A stretch of 64,000 bases of DNA from the NCBI GenBank assembly GCA_903632075.3, contig CAHIKZ030000391.1:2385001-2449000 (forward strand). Reading direction: 5' to 3'. Source of the DNA: Acanthosepion pharaonis. Its lineage: Eukaryota > Mollusca > Cephalopoda > Sepiida > Sepiidae. A program made the position numbers and the translations under genes. Below are positions 43,340 to 54,539 of this stretch, piece after piece. Each line of letters starts with the position of its first letter. Position 1 is the stretch's first letter. The notes below the pieces were generated by a model. That model was not told where the DNA came from, made no database searches, and saw nothing but the letters and a program-made list of their open reading frames with translations.

Positions 43340-44690
43340 TAATTTCTTACTCTCTCTCTCTCCCTCTCTCCTTGTCTGTCTGTCTTTCTCTTTCTCTGTC
43401 TACGGGTCTTTTAATCGCTTTTTTTTCATCTCTCGCTTTCTGTCAAAATTGTTCGTCCACTTCTCATATATTTTGCATTATTGTTCGTTTTTTTTTATGT
43501 TGATCTTAATCTTTTTTTTTATGTTGATCTTAATCTTTTTTTTTATGTTGATCTTAATCTTTTTTTATTGATCTTAATCTTTTTTTTTATGTTGATCTTA
43601 ATCTTTTTTTTATGTTGATCTTAATCTTTTTTTTTATGTTGATCTTAATCTTTTTTTTTATGTTGATCTTAATCTTTTTTTTTATGTTGATCTTAATCTT
43701 TTTTTTTATGTTGATCTTAATCTTTTTTCTCTCCAGGGGGAAACTTCATTTGCTATCCTTTTTCCAAACTTTAATTCAATCAAATTTTTCCCTTATTTAT
43801 TTATTTATTTTTTTAGAGACACGTTTTTTTAGTTTATGTTTTACGTTTTTTTCTGTACCTTTTCTGACATACATTTGTATACATATTTCTTCCCTTTTAT
43901 CCCTTTTCTTCCACTTTTTTTTACATTTATCCTTCCTACTTCCCCCCCCTTTTCTTTCTTCCTTAAGATTTCGATTTTATCTCTTCCCTTTTCTTTCTTT
44001 TTCTTTCAGTTCTCTACTTTCTATATTGCTGTTCTCTTTCATACTTTCTTTATTTTTCTTTCCACTACATAAGCTCAGTTCTTTCTGCATCATTCTATTT
44101 TTCCTTTCTGTCTCATCTCCTTTTTCTTTTCTTTTTTCTTTTCTTTTCTTTTTAGCGTAATTTGACACTTTGCTTTCTTTCCTCCTCTTTTTGTGTTGTA
44201 TTTTTTTTAGTTTTCTTTTCTATTTTCCTTCTCTATTCATTTATTCTTTACTCTTCAAAATACTCTCGTGTTTCTCTTTCCTTATTTTCCTTCCTTGCTT
44301 TCTTTTATTTTTATTTCTTATCTAATCTTTCATGCATTCATTCTAACCCCTTTCTTCTTCATTTCTCATATCTCTCTGTTCTTTCTTTCTTTCGGTTTAT
44401 TTCATAACTTCTTTTTTCTTCATCTAATATTCATCATTTTCCTTCAGCCTTCTTTCTTTCCCAATTAATTTATCGAATTTTTCTTTTCGGCTTTCTTCTT
44501 ATATTCTTAGTTCATAGATTTTATTCTTATTTGCCATTAACAAAAACCCTTTAATAATTTCGTTTCGAAATTTCTATTTTCTTTTGTATTTAATCGACTT
44601 CTTCATTTCAATGATTTCCGTTTTCTTGAGTCTTTTATTATATTTCCCAATCCCCTTTTCATCTATTTTTGGATTTGTTTTCCAACTACA
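43340..44690 (+). repeat. Pyrimidine-rich low-complexity block
   Basis: About 1.35 kb in which the plus strand is dominated by T and C (CTCTCTC, TTTCTTTT, CTTCC). Open frames across it, including a 182-codon one at 43612-44160, read as L/F/S/I-rich low-complexity peptides and are not credible proteins. Confidence 0.85.
43489..43735 (+). repeat. 23-24-bp minisatellite
   Basis: About ten tandem copies of 'TTTTTTTATGTTGATCTTAA' plus TC, varying only in T-run length, with one copy lacking part of the ATG. Homogeneous enough to be recent. Confidence 0.9.
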
Positions 44691-45289
44691 AACAACGGCG
44701 TGTCAGACGCCACGGTCCCTGTGATCTTTGAAAACGAAATGAAACCTGTATATATATCAAGAAATGCATCTAATAGAAACGTAATAACAAAAAAAAAAAA
44801 AAAAAAAAAAAATTGGTGACCTTTAACACAAGCCAGAAATTATATTCCCGTCTTTCTAAAAGAAAAATTACTTTATATAGAAAATTCCTTTTGGCAAATT
44901 TTTAGAGGTTCTAATTAACTCTGAATTGATTATGCATCTCACATCGCAAAGTATTCTTTACGATAAGCAATATGGCTTTCTCTTCTGTAGGTCAATTGCT
45001 GATATATTAGCAGTTATCAAGCTTTAGATAAGAATAGTAAAGAACGGGTTATCTCGAAAACAGAGTCGATCTTTTTTACAGGTTGATAGGTTATATTATT
45101 TCATGATGAATTTGTTTAATATGATTTAATCTTTCTTATGAAATCGCGATATGTATGTTGGCTTCTCCTAAATCTTTTTGCAGTAATTCAAGTTTCCCTA
45201 GTTGCTCTTATTTTTCATTAAAGACCTTCGTGGTATCATAATATTTCAACTCAGTGTCTATGTAGGCAACCTGTGATAAGCCTAGTTGG
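44691..45289. other. Unassigned; A-run at 44780-44812
   Basis: The A-run of about 32 could be a retrotransposon tail but has no recognisable body before it. Confidence 0.4.
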
Positions 45290-45871
45290 CTGAATATGGT
45301 CAAATAGGCAGATGAGTGAAAAAAATTATCTATAACTGGAGCAAGAATGGTTTGTTAATATAAACGTACCCAAAATAAAACTGATCTGTTTTAAACGCCT
45401 CAGAGAATCTTATTTAGCATCAATCAGCATGACTGATTCTAACCTCCATGAGATTGACGCCTTGAGACTTCTCGACTAACTTTTTCGTTTCACTTTAGGT
45501 GGAAAGATTATATGGAATAGATTCCCAGGCTTGCTTCTAGGGATGTTGTTTCAAATTTTCGTACTAGAGAGACCTTCTCGGAATATTTATAAGTCTACCA
45601 TTCGATCGTTCATGAAATATTGCTGTCACGTCTTTACTGGTGCTTCTGCTATGCATTTAGAGATTTTTGGTAAAAGATAAATAATAATCTGCAATGTTAT
45701 TAGTTCTGACCTGGCATCTCGCATTCAGTCACTTTCCCGACGTCGAAATGTAGCTTCCCTATGCTTTTTCGATAAATATTTTCATAGTAATTATTCTAGT
45801 GAGATTTCCTCTTCGGTATTTATTGTCTATCAATGGCAAAGTCTCCCGTCAATTTACAGTTGAAATCTTTA
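45290..45871 (+). pseudogene. Jockey-like LINE post-RT fragment
   Basis: Heavily frameshifted plus-strand remains matching 32120-32700: NWSKNGLL, SIRSFMKYCCHVFTGASAM-like (45590-45655), CNVISSDLASRIQSLSRR-like (about 45692-45745), NVASLCFFDKYFHSNYS-like (45747-45800). It stops exactly where LTR 2 begins (45872), so the LTR probably inserted here or the two were joined by deletion. Confidence 0.65.
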
Positions 45872-47126
45872 TGTGACACCATTTGGGTTTAGGCGTCATT
45901 TACGAGTAAATGACAAATAGGTTAAGGGAGGATTGTGACACGATTTAGGGGCACGAAAAGAAAAAAAAAGAAAGGAAAAAGAGAAAGGAAAGAAAGGAAA
46001 AGAGAGGCGAGACTTAAGCTTAGATTATAAAAGAAGCCACACACGACCGTGGACATTGACAATGTCATTTTGATAAGTAGCAAATGGTGAAAGGTTTCAT
46101 TACCATTGCAGAAAAATTCTAAATGGATAAGAAAATCGACTATGTTCTGGTGGTGGACTTGTGTTATCGGGGATAGATAACAGCCACTTAATGCTGGCGA
46201 ACATCTAATTAACAAACCACAGGCCGGCTAGCTAAAACTCCGAGACAATTCGACAATGTTATTTTGATAATGGAAAAGATGGTGAAAATTCTGACCACCA
46301 GTGTCGTAGAACTGTCTGACAAAGAACAGGTGAGTACAGAGCTTTGGATAGATAAGAAAAATTAACTGTGTCAGAAGGGGCAAACAATATTGTCGGGAAA
46401 GGATTTAATAGGTCGTCTGCTAACCGCACAGTAAGCCAACCCTGGGTCATGTCTTGGCCGTTTTGACAAGACATCTATGGGTGTTAGAATTCGGTTGTGA
46501 AAATAAAACTATGTTATCAGAAATTGGCACCAAGAATGCAAATACGGCTAGGACAATGGAACTGTTTTTTCGAGACGACGGTCGACTGTGTTTCGCTAGA
46601 CGACTACCCCACTTGATAATTGGCATTGATAGATCCCAGGTGACATTGGCGGATGAGATCTGCGATTAAGGAAAAAAAAAAGGAAAAGAAAAAGATAATT
46701 TTTTTTGAGCAAGATATATTTTTTTTTCCTAAAACAAAGCCAGCCGGATCACACCTACCCGGCTGGACGCCATTGGCCGAATGACAACGAGGGCCAGGCT
46801 GAGGTGCTCACGTGACGCAAGGGGGAGGTGCTCACGTGACGCAAGGGGGAGGTGATCACGTGACGCAAGGGGGAGAGCCGCCGCCGCCCATTTAGAGGAT
46901 AGGTATGAGAAGTTGCTACGAAGAAGTGGGGAGAACCGTTGACGCCCCTCTGAAGTATGGTGAGATATCCAGATGAGAATAAGAGAAGGTGGGAGTAAGA
47001 GAAGACTTCCAAAAAATGGAAATGAGTGGAAAATTCCTGACCAAAAATAAAAGAAGTGGATATGGATTTAGAATTATCGAGGAACCTCCAACCCCGACAA
47101 ACCCACCCCGGTTTTGGTCGGCGTCA
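45872..47126 (+). mobile_element. Long terminal repeat (LTR 2), 3'-truncated
   Basis: Begins TGTGACACCATTT and matches LTR 1 (25580-26574) in order, including AGAGGCGAGAC, GATAAGTA-CAAATGG, 'GGATAGGTATGAGAAG', 'GAAGTGGGGAG' and TTATCGAGGAACC. Homology ends at GGTCGGCGTC (47126), just before the TATA-like box of LTR 1, and a SINE fragment follows. It has three E-box units where LTR 1 has one. Confidence 0.7.
46801..46872 (+). promoter_or_regulatory. Three tandem 24-bp units with a CACGTG E-box
   Basis: Units 46801-46824, 46825-46848 and 46849-46872 (GAGGTGCTCACGTGACGCAA plus GGGG) are near-identical; the third has GATCACGTG. Each contains TCACGTGAC, the palindromic class of site bound by bHLH-ZIP factors. 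LTR 1 has one such unit. Confidence 0.7.
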
Positions 47127-47320
47127 TTTGTAATTGTTCTAGCGAGACAAGCTTGCTAAACATTACACCGCCTCGTAATGCCCTATGCGATTTTCCAAGC
47201 GTAGCTCAGATGTGGCACAAGGACGTAAGTATGGGGCACCCATTGAGGATCGAACTCACTACTCAGTTGTAATTGTCCTATCGAGGCAAGCTTGCTAACC
47301 ATTACACCGCCTTGAGGTGT
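47127..47320 (-). mobile_element. Two tandem partial tRNA-derived SINEs (minus)
   Basis: AAGCTTGCTAAACATTACAC near 47149 and AAGCTTGCTAACCATTACAC near 47288 are two copies of the SINE head (read in reverse: GTGTAATGGTTAGCAAGCTT, an A-box region). A B-box-like GAGTTCGATCCTCA lies between (RC near 47248). Same family as 10421-10565 and 60403-60500. Confidence 0.65.
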
Positions 47321-47515
47321 CCAAAGAGGTTCATATGGTTGCAAAGATAAACTATTGATAAATAAAATAATCCTTGAAAATGCCATGATGCCATAGACGG
47401 GACACAGAAATGAGTTTACATCAGAAAACAAAAGAAATAATACAATAATCATAATAAACGATGGCAAGTTAAGCCTCTTCATGGTCAATACACTGCCCGT
47501 AACAAAGAAGCTGAT

Positions 47516-47516
<1 letters not shown>
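47321..47516 (+). mobile_element. RLE-type LINE scraps
   Basis: 'GATGCCATAGACGGGACACA' with GAAATGAG and AATCATAATAA looks like a LINE 3' tail. 47455-47515 reads RWQVKPLHGQYTARNKEAD, the block present near 35370 in copy D, so pieces are out of order here. Confidence 0.5.

Positions 47517-47597
<81 letters not shown>
47517..47597. repeat. (CA)n-(TA)n microsatellite
   Basis: About 25 bp CA and 55 bp TA. It interrupts the LINE block KEAD/T above. Confidence 0.95.
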
Positions 47598-47598
<1 letters not shown>

Positions 47599-47706
47599 CA
47601 TCATCCCTATAAAAATGATCAATGGGTAATCTTATGAAACCATTTCTGACCTTAAATCTTTGGTTGGCTCTCGGAAGGAAATGTGCATACGACAGAAATA
47701 CAATGA

Positions 47707-47739
<33 letters not shown>

Positions 47740-47745
47740 TGTAGT
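47598..47745 (+). mobile_element. RLE-type LINE 3' tail with (ATA)n
   Basis: 'ACCATTTCTGACCTTAAATC', 'GGCTCTCGGAAGGAAATGTG', CAGAAAT and then about 11 ATA/AAT units (47706-47739). Same 3' end as at 36170-36262. Confidence 0.6.
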
Positions 47746-48139
47746 AATTTATCTGAAATGGAAATGGAATATTGTCGAAATATTGTTAAACTTTATGAAA
47801 CAATGCTATTAATTTTTTTTTTACTTTTCTTAAATTTCTTTTCGCTAATTGTAATATCAAAAATATAGGGTAAATAAATCGTGTTCGATAATATATATAT
47901 ATATATTTATATGTTATCGCCAAAAAGTTGCAGTCGTCCTAGAAGAGTGGAAAAAAAGCAAAGTAATCTGCAACTTTTTGAACTGGAGTAAATATTTACC
48001 CATTGTTTCCTGTTCAGGATTTGGTTTCCGGTTCCTTCTGATGTCCTCTTCAATTCTATACTTCTAAAGTCTCCGCCTACAATCTGAAATCCGGTCCCCA
48101 CAATACTCTCTAGTACTTTGAAGAGATGTAGATGTTTAT
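47746..48139. other. Unassigned
   Basis: The 48000-48060 segment ('TTTGGTTTCCGGTTCCTTC') faintly recalls 1195-1230 but I cannot name it. Confidence 0.35.
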
Positions 48140-49355
48140 AACTTTTTTCAAGAAGAAGAAGTACAAGAAGAAGAAGAAGAAACAAAAGAACGAGAAGAAG
48201 AAGAAGAAGACAAAGAAGAAAAAGAAGAAGAAAAACAGAAGAACCAGAAGAAGAAGAAGAACTAGAAGAACCAGAAGAAGAAGAACCAGAAGAAACAGAA
48301 GAACCAGAAGAAGAAGACGAAGAAGAACCAGAAGAAGGAGAAGAACCAGAAGAACCAGAAGAAGAAGAAAAACCAGAAGAACCAAAAGAAGAAGACGAAG
48401 AAGAACCAGAAGAACCAGAAGAAGAAGAAGAAGAACCAGAAGAACCAGAAGAAGAAGAAGAAGAACCAGAAGAACCAGAAGAAGAAGAAGAACCAGAAGA
48501 ACCAGAAGAAGACGAAGAAGAACCAGAAGAAGAAGAAACAAAAGAACCAGAAGAAGAGGAAGACGAAACAGAAGAAGAACCAGAAGAACCAGAATAAGAA
48601 GAAGAACCAGAAGAAGAAGAAGAAGAAGAACCAGAAGAAGAAGAACCAGAAGAAGAACCCGAAGAATAACCAGAAGAAGGTCCAGAAGAACCAGAAAAGA
48701 AGAAGAAGAAGAAGAAGAAGAAGAAGAAGGAGAAGAAGAAGAACCAGAAGAACCAGAAGAAGGAGACGGAGAAGAACCAGAAGAAGTAGAAGAACCAGAA
48801 GAAGAAGAACCAGAAGAACTAGAAGAAGTGGACGAAGAAGAACCAGAAGAACCAGAAGAAGAAGAACCAGTAGAACCAGAAAAAGAAGAAAAAGAACCAG
48901 AAGAAGAAGAACCAGAAGAAGAAGACGAAGAAGAACCAGAAGAAGAGGACGAAAAAGAACCAGAAGAACCAGAAGAAGAAGAAGAACCAGGAGAAGACGA
49001 AGAAGAAGAAGAAGAACAAGAAGAAGAAGACGAAAAACTACCAGAAGAAGAAGAAGAACCAGTAGAACCAGTTAAGTAGACGAAGAACCAGAAGTAGAAG
49101 AAGAAAAACCAGAAGAAACAGAAGAAGAAGACAAAGAAGAACCAGAAGAACCAGAAGAAGGAGAAGAACCAGAAGAACCAGAAGAAGTAGACGAAGAAGA
49201 ACCAGAAGAAGAACCAAAAGAACTAGAAGAAGAAGAGGAAGAAGAAACAGAAGAAGAACCAGAAGAAGAAGAAGGAGAAGAACCAGAAGAACCAGAAGAA
49301 GGAGAAGAAGAAGAAGAACCAGATGAAGAACCAGATGAAGAACCAGTGGAAGATA
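48140..49355 (+). repeat. Purine-rich GAA / CCAGAA minisatellite, 1.2 kb
   Basis: GAAGAAG runs alternate with ACCAGAAGAACCAGAAG units, almost free of T on the plus strand. One frame stays open for 315 codons (48132-49079): its first half reads K/R/T because of the phase, the second half E/P (EEPEEPEEEEPEE style) after a 1-2 base phase slip. Both halves are translations of the same repeat, and the minus strand is open too, so coding is unlikely. The strand asymmetry makes it a candidate for triplex or slipped structure. Confidence 0.9.
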
Positions 49356-50224
49356 TCTATATGTTTCTTTCAACCATAGATAATTGGAAAATTAATATGA
49401 TACACTATATTGAGCAACCAATGAAATTAAAATTTGTTAGTCAGTGTGAGAATTCCTTCCTGGTGTATGCCCAAGGCATTTCCCAAAAGCAACTATTTCC
49501 ATTAATGTTATAAATAGCAGTGACGCCGTTTAATTACATCTTTCAGAAGAATAAAAAGAACGATGAATATTTCGACAAATAGGGCTTGGAAAATATGATA
49601 CTCACATGACAGGTTGAAGGCAAGAGAGAAAAGAACGCATAACGTACCCGTCGAGCTTGGTTGAAAGGATATAGGCGGCAGGCTGTGGGAGAGATAACAA
49701 AATGATATTAAGAGCTACAGGTAATTGTGGAGAGCCATGATCACCAATGCTATGAAAGAGAATAGTTCATAAAAGAAATAGAAGGGGAAATCAAGGACTA
49801 ATTATAAAAATTGATTTCCTTGAGATAATGTAACTGTCAATTTGAATCGGCAACGGACCAATCAACATTGGAGATTTTATCGCCTCATCCAGAATACGAC
49901 TTGAGAATTATGAAACAGATTAATGATTGATCGTTTGCGTCAGTATGAACTTTATGTGTTGCAGACAAGGATAGTGAATTTAAAATTCCTGGACCAGAAT
50001 CAAAACGAGAGAAATAAATGTATATATTCCCTAAAACATGGAAAAAAATAATTCAAGAATATTTTTGAACAGGGGATGTTTGAAAATTGAAAACCAAATA
50101 ATTATTATTAACCACTGAATTATTTGATTAAATAGTTTAAATGGTAGATTTTTTGACATATTAAACTATCAACACCATTTACATTTTTCTGTTTGTTGTT
50201 TTATATCATATTCACAACGTTCCG
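49356..50224. other. Unassigned
   Basis: No recognisable feature. Confidence 0.4.
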
Positions 50225-50450
50225 GTCGTCTTCAGATTATATATATATATTTTTTTTTTTTTAAATTTCGAACCGAATCCAGAATATTCAATCTGTTGTT
50301 GGCGTTTTTGAAGATTCGTTCGATGACGTCTCTATTGACGTCTTTCCTATGGTTACTTCTTGAAATGGGCTGACATATAGCCTTCACAGTTTTGTCTGTA
50401 TGATGTAGTGAAAGCAAAAATACACAAAGAGAAAATAGAAATACCATGAA
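50225..50450 (-). pseudogene. Unknown repeat P, copy 1 (minus)
   Basis: The minus frame contains CQPISRSNHRKDVNRDVIER and then NNRLNILDSVRNLK. The same peptide in variant form is at 51197-51391. Coding-type conservation between the two copies suggests the C-terminus of a mobile-element protein, but I do not recognise it. On the minus strand it is followed by CTGAAGACGACCGGAACGTT, like a PLE terminus, at a TA tract. Confidence 0.45.
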
Positions 50451-50704
50451 AATTTCCGATAATTAATTATTCCAAGTGTTGCTGAAATAACTCTTTTTTA
50501 CTGCAATTACTATAATGTTTCAATTGATCCAATCGATGACTTCCTTCAGATATATCTGAATTAAATTTGAAATGCAGTATCACCCTCCCAGAGAAAATGC
50601 TCGGAAAGAGACTGCATAATTATATTGAAAATATCCAGTGATTTATTACGATTGAGCCAGTTCAAAAAACATGGACTTTCAACAGTTGATCCACACATCG
50701 TATA
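50451..50704. other. Unassigned
   Basis: Nothing recognised. Confidence 0.4.
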
Positions 50705-51180
50705 TCAGGAGGTGAGGAGGCACGGTGGAGTAATGGATAGCGGCTTGGAGAGCCGAGTTCGAATTCCAGTCGAATCCATTACATTCACTTACGTGCTAAT
50801 ACCCTTGGGAAAGGTGTGAATCCTCCTCTTCTCCCTCCAGCTATGGGTAAAATAGCAGGGCAGACTGGGTTCTATAGCCTTGGATGGCAACTGGTCTAGG
50901 AGAAGGATAACTCTGAATTCAAACCCGGAGTGGATCCCCTAAGGCGGATGGACGGCACTTTGAGCTACCTTCCGGCAAATCCTGCAGCCGCGCTGGTACC
51001 AAACTGTATTGGTTTATTCTTTCCTTTGGACTCTGCTAGCAAGGCCGAGACTGGGAACTAGACGTCCGGGCAGACCTAGTTCTCAATATATCCCACCCAG
51101 GCAAGTAGCGAACCGCGCTACTCCATCGTCTCTCGAGACGGACGGATGCCGACGACGATATCAGGATCAAAATTCCAATA
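50705..51180 (+). mobile_element. tRNA-derived SINE, long copy (plus)
   Basis: Head GGCACGGTGGAGTAATGGAT with an A-box-like TGGAGTAATGG, and a B-box GAGTTCGAATTCC at about 50755-50767 (one base long against the consensus). A tRNA-unrelated body of about 400 bp follows, markedly richer in GC than its flanks. The frame at 51009-51239 is not credible. A truncated relative is at 51700-51870. Confidence 0.75.
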
Positions 51181-51184
51181 AAAA

Positions 51185-51400
51185 TATCTACACTATTTAC
51201 ATGTTTATTGTTCCATTTACAAAGTTTCGGCCGTTGTAAACTCTGGACTTCATATGGTGATATTTTTTTTTGAATTTCGAACGGAACCCAGAATAGTCAA
51301 TCAGTATCTTGGTGTTTCTGACGATTGGTTCGATGACGTTTTTGTAGACGTTCTTCCTATGTTTATTTCCTGAAATCGGTTGACATAACATTCATATCTT
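51185..51400 (-). pseudogene. Unknown repeat P, copy 2 (minus)
   Basis: The minus frame reads CQPISGNKHRKNVYKNVIEP and then DYSGFRSKFKKKYHH, clearly related to 50225-50450. Its 3' side on the minus strand has ACAACGGCCGAAACTTTGTA, again a PLE-terminus-like string. Confidence 0.45.
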
Positions 51401-51695
51401 CCTGGGTCGCTCAGAAGAGGCAATGATAATTTTTCAATTTCCTCTACCCACAGCTTGCAAATATCATGACAGGTCAAATTGCAGAAAATTTCTAACTACG
51501 TGGCAATGTTCAGCGAATGGATGGCGAAGCATTGTTTGGGAGAAATGGCAAAAAGGCAAAAGTTATTAAAGCTTCAAAGAAGAGAAAATTGTCGAGAGGC
51601 ATGGTCGCCAATGACCAGAAGGGACAAAGTACGCAGAACATGATTAAAGTATAAATTCTAGACTGAAACTACTGAGGCTGATGCTGATAATGACG
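51401..51695. other. Unassigned
   Basis: Nothing recognised. Confidence 0.4.
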
Positions 51696-51870
51696 GCTGA
51701 TGATCCTTTAATCGGTTAGGTTTAGCCTCTCGAACATGTCGCTTGTAGCCAGCCTGGTTCGTTATATTCTCTCGAGCGCAAAAACCCTTGGGAAATATTT
51801 GAATCCATCTCCTTCTTCCACCTCTGGATTAAATAGTAGGGCATAGTTCCGTAAAATCGTTACTTATTCT
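51696..51870 (+). mobile_element. tRNA-derived SINE, diverged copy
   Basis: AAACCCTTGGGAAATATTTG, AATCCATCTCC and 'TAAATAGTAGGGCATAGTTC' correspond to 50797-50870 in the longer copy. The B-box-like TGGTTCG near 51755 is degraded. Confidence 0.55.
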
Positions 51871-52339
51871 AAAAAATTCTAAATGGAATATTTGTTAAAT
51901 AATAGTTTAGCAGACTATTATTCTTTACAGGAAGTGTATCTCTCCTGAGGTTGACCTTTGAGGTCAGATGGAAGACAAAAGTTAGAAGTCGATTTTGATT
52001 GGCTGAACGAGCGTGAGAACGATAGATATGGAAAGAGTTTTCAGGGAGGTATTTCTTAGTCGTCTGTTTCCTTTCGTGTCTGAAACAACTCTACAGTGCG
52101 GGAGGAAACTCACTGGATAGTTAGAAGACGTATACGCCGAGATTAAGAATAAAACTTTATTACTGAATCAAGGCGATCGCTGAGGACCTACCCCGAATGA
52201 TGGGGCTATACAACAAATGAGTAAGTTGAATCCGATGACCAAGAGCTTTTCAGCACGAGTGGGCAATGTAACATATTGACTCACATATTCACTAACAAAA
52301 AGAAATTATTACTTTTACCGTTCAAAATATTTTACGTTT
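51871..52339. other. Unassigned
   Basis: Nothing recognised. Confidence 0.4.
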
Positions 52340-52622
52340 TTAAATATTTTTGTTTAACGACATTATTAACTCCTTATGGGTCATTTATTGCCGATATTTA
52401 TATTCGTGGGAGTGTGGGTGATATTTTCGTTTTTTTTTAATCTTTAAATTTTTTTTTTATCACAGTTTGAGCGTCCACTATTTGCCCAAACCTAAAACCC
52501 TAACAGGTGCTACCACCCAAAGTAAGGGTTGACAGGTAAACAACAGGTGGTTTCGCGCCTCTCAAAACTTCCCGATCAGAGTTCTTGTTGCTGGATGTAA
52601 TTCATCGTCTTATTAAGGACTG
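52340..52622 (-). mobile_element. Repeat Z (SINE-like), copy 2 (minus)
   Basis: Reverse complement carries ATCGGCAATAAATGACCCAT near its 3' end and GATGAATTACATCCAGCAAC near its 5' end, matching the ends of the copies at 22036, 56445 and 62655. Confidence 0.6.
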
Positions 52623-53827
52623 ACACTTTATAATAATGTTGACATGCCGTGAAAATATACAAAAGAAATAATTTAAACAAACAATAAATCTCGCTTTATT
52701 ATCACCTTCGAACTTCAAAACTTCAAATACAACGTCAGTCCACATATTTCTCCCTAAATCGTGTTCTTTCATTGTCCCCTGTCAGTCTCAGTGAACATCT
52801 TGAAAGATCGTGGTTTTTTTGGTTCCTTTCTTTAAGTGAAAAAAAAATGTAGATAATCAATATAAAAGCAACTCATAGTCATTTATTTTCTAATAGCGGG
52901 AGTTTCATAGATATGAATCTTTGTTTACTTTCACTTATTTTCCGTTTTCACTGATTTCATGAAAAATGCTGGAAATTAACTTACTTGTTAATAGGACCGA
53001 CTTTCTCTCTTTTTGGTCTTGTAGATTTTGAAAAAAAATTCCTCGTTTTGGATCTTTGGAATTTGTTTCTTCAATGTTGGCCCGGTCTAGAAAGTCTCTA
53101 CGTTTCGACTGTAGACGGATTTCCCCGCCAAATTGCGATTGGGATTTTATGGGCGCTTCTAATAAATAACGAAAATAAACGTCGCTTTCTCATTGGTGAT
53201 CGAGATTGCCATATCAAATATCTAAAACTAATTCGTATTCACCAATCATATAGTCACATGTAGAAGATACTATCCGGACAACCGGTTGGGTCCCGAACGA
53301 ACTATTAAGGTAATCATTGCACAAAATATTTAAAATGCCACCTGGATATCTCTGAACTCGCAAATCTAATCAATAAAATTACAATCTGAATATGTTCAAT
53401 GGAACATTTATAGGCAAATAATGATGGTTGATAAAAGCCTCTTTGAGAAATTTTGGCACGACTGGAAGAAGCTGTCCATAAGAAAACAACCCAGAAATTT
53501 TGCTTTTTAATTTGTCTTCTATTTATTTATTTCACGTCTCTAGTCAACGGAAACAGCGAGATGCTTGAGTCCCATAACAAATATAACATCCTGGACACGT
53601 TGAAGGTCGAGACAAGAAGGAATCATATGATCGATTACCTTCATTAAGAATTGACTGACCGGCATATATGTAACCTTGTTGGCATAGATATTCAGCAATG
53701 GTAGGAACCAATAAACTAGCCCCCAAGGATTTCCCAAGAGTTTTGACGTTGCAATGTAAGAAGCATAATTATCGATTTGGAATTGGTCATTTTAGGCCCT
53801 AAACTGTTTTGAGTACATATTTAAAGA
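52623..53827. other. Unassigned; some open frames
   Basis: A 92-codon plus frame at 52985-53263 and opposing frames at 53453-53737 have no motif I can name. Possibly parts of unknown elements. Confidence 0.35.
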
Positions 53828-54423
53828 CTAGCAGCATGGCCCGGCGTTGACCGTGCTTGATTCGAAAATCGTACGACTCATACAGCAATCGCTATCACTT
53901 GACTTAAAATATTTTTGCCCTTCCTTGCCTTTAAAGGAGTTCCCTTTTCCGTGCTGATGTTGCAACATGCCTTACTTCTGGCCTATCTCACTCTGCGATT
54001 TTTTTCTAAGCTCTATACTAAACCCAGTTCTGCAGAATCAGAATCAACGTTGAGTTTAAGCAAGCGAATGAGCCAATTGGAGTAAAGTGCCATGCAGATT
54101 TAAATTTTTCCCACTTGTGACGAATAGAGCTATCGATTCTTGTGCATGGTAGTTAACATTCGTGTCAGTCAGCTGTTGGCTCTCACGCTGGCCAATAGAA
54201 TTTTCCTTCCTATTCGTGCCAGTCAGCTATTGGCTCTCACTCTGGCCAGTAGATAATGGCCGCAAACTACATGAAAACTGCCGTAGATGCATGAAAATAT
54301 CTATTATTTCCACTATCGATGGCAGTTGGGAAATGCAAAGTCGGTCTTGTCCTTCCCGCTAACTTGGAGCATGTGCATGTAAATTTTGGTTCAAATCCGT
54401 CGAGAATTACCGCCGTGCATTCG

Positions 54424-54459
<36 letters not shown>

Positions 54460-54480
54460 CCTGCCTTTTATAGATAGAGA
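53828..54480 (+). mobile_element. CA-rich short retroelement, copy 2
   Basis: Head GACTAGCAGCATGGCCCGGC then GTTGACCG, tail (CA)n followed by CCTGCCTTTTATAGATAGAG. Same head and tail layout as 2712-3485. The centre has a tandem 'GTCAGCTGTTGGCTCTCACG' / 'GTCAGCTATTGGCTCTCACT' duplication (about 54163-54240). Confidence 0.55.
54425..54458. repeat. (CA)n microsatellite
   Basis: Tail tract of the surrounding element. Confidence 0.95.
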
Positions 54481-54539
54481 TTCGGTTATATATTGCTAAA
54501 ATTACGAGCTCCAGAAATGTAAACTGTCTCTTTCTGATG

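Noticed and set aside
43612..44160. 182-codon frame starting with repeated MLILIFFF
   Set aside because: Translation of the 23-bp minisatellite and the pyrimidine tract.
48132..49079. 315-codon open frame (K/R-rich then E/P-rich)
   Set aside because: It is translation of the GAA/CCAGAA minisatellite; other frames and the opposite strand are open as well.
50720..50790. tRNA gene (plus)
   Set aside because: B-box has an extra base, the arms do not pair, and a 400-bp SINE body follows.
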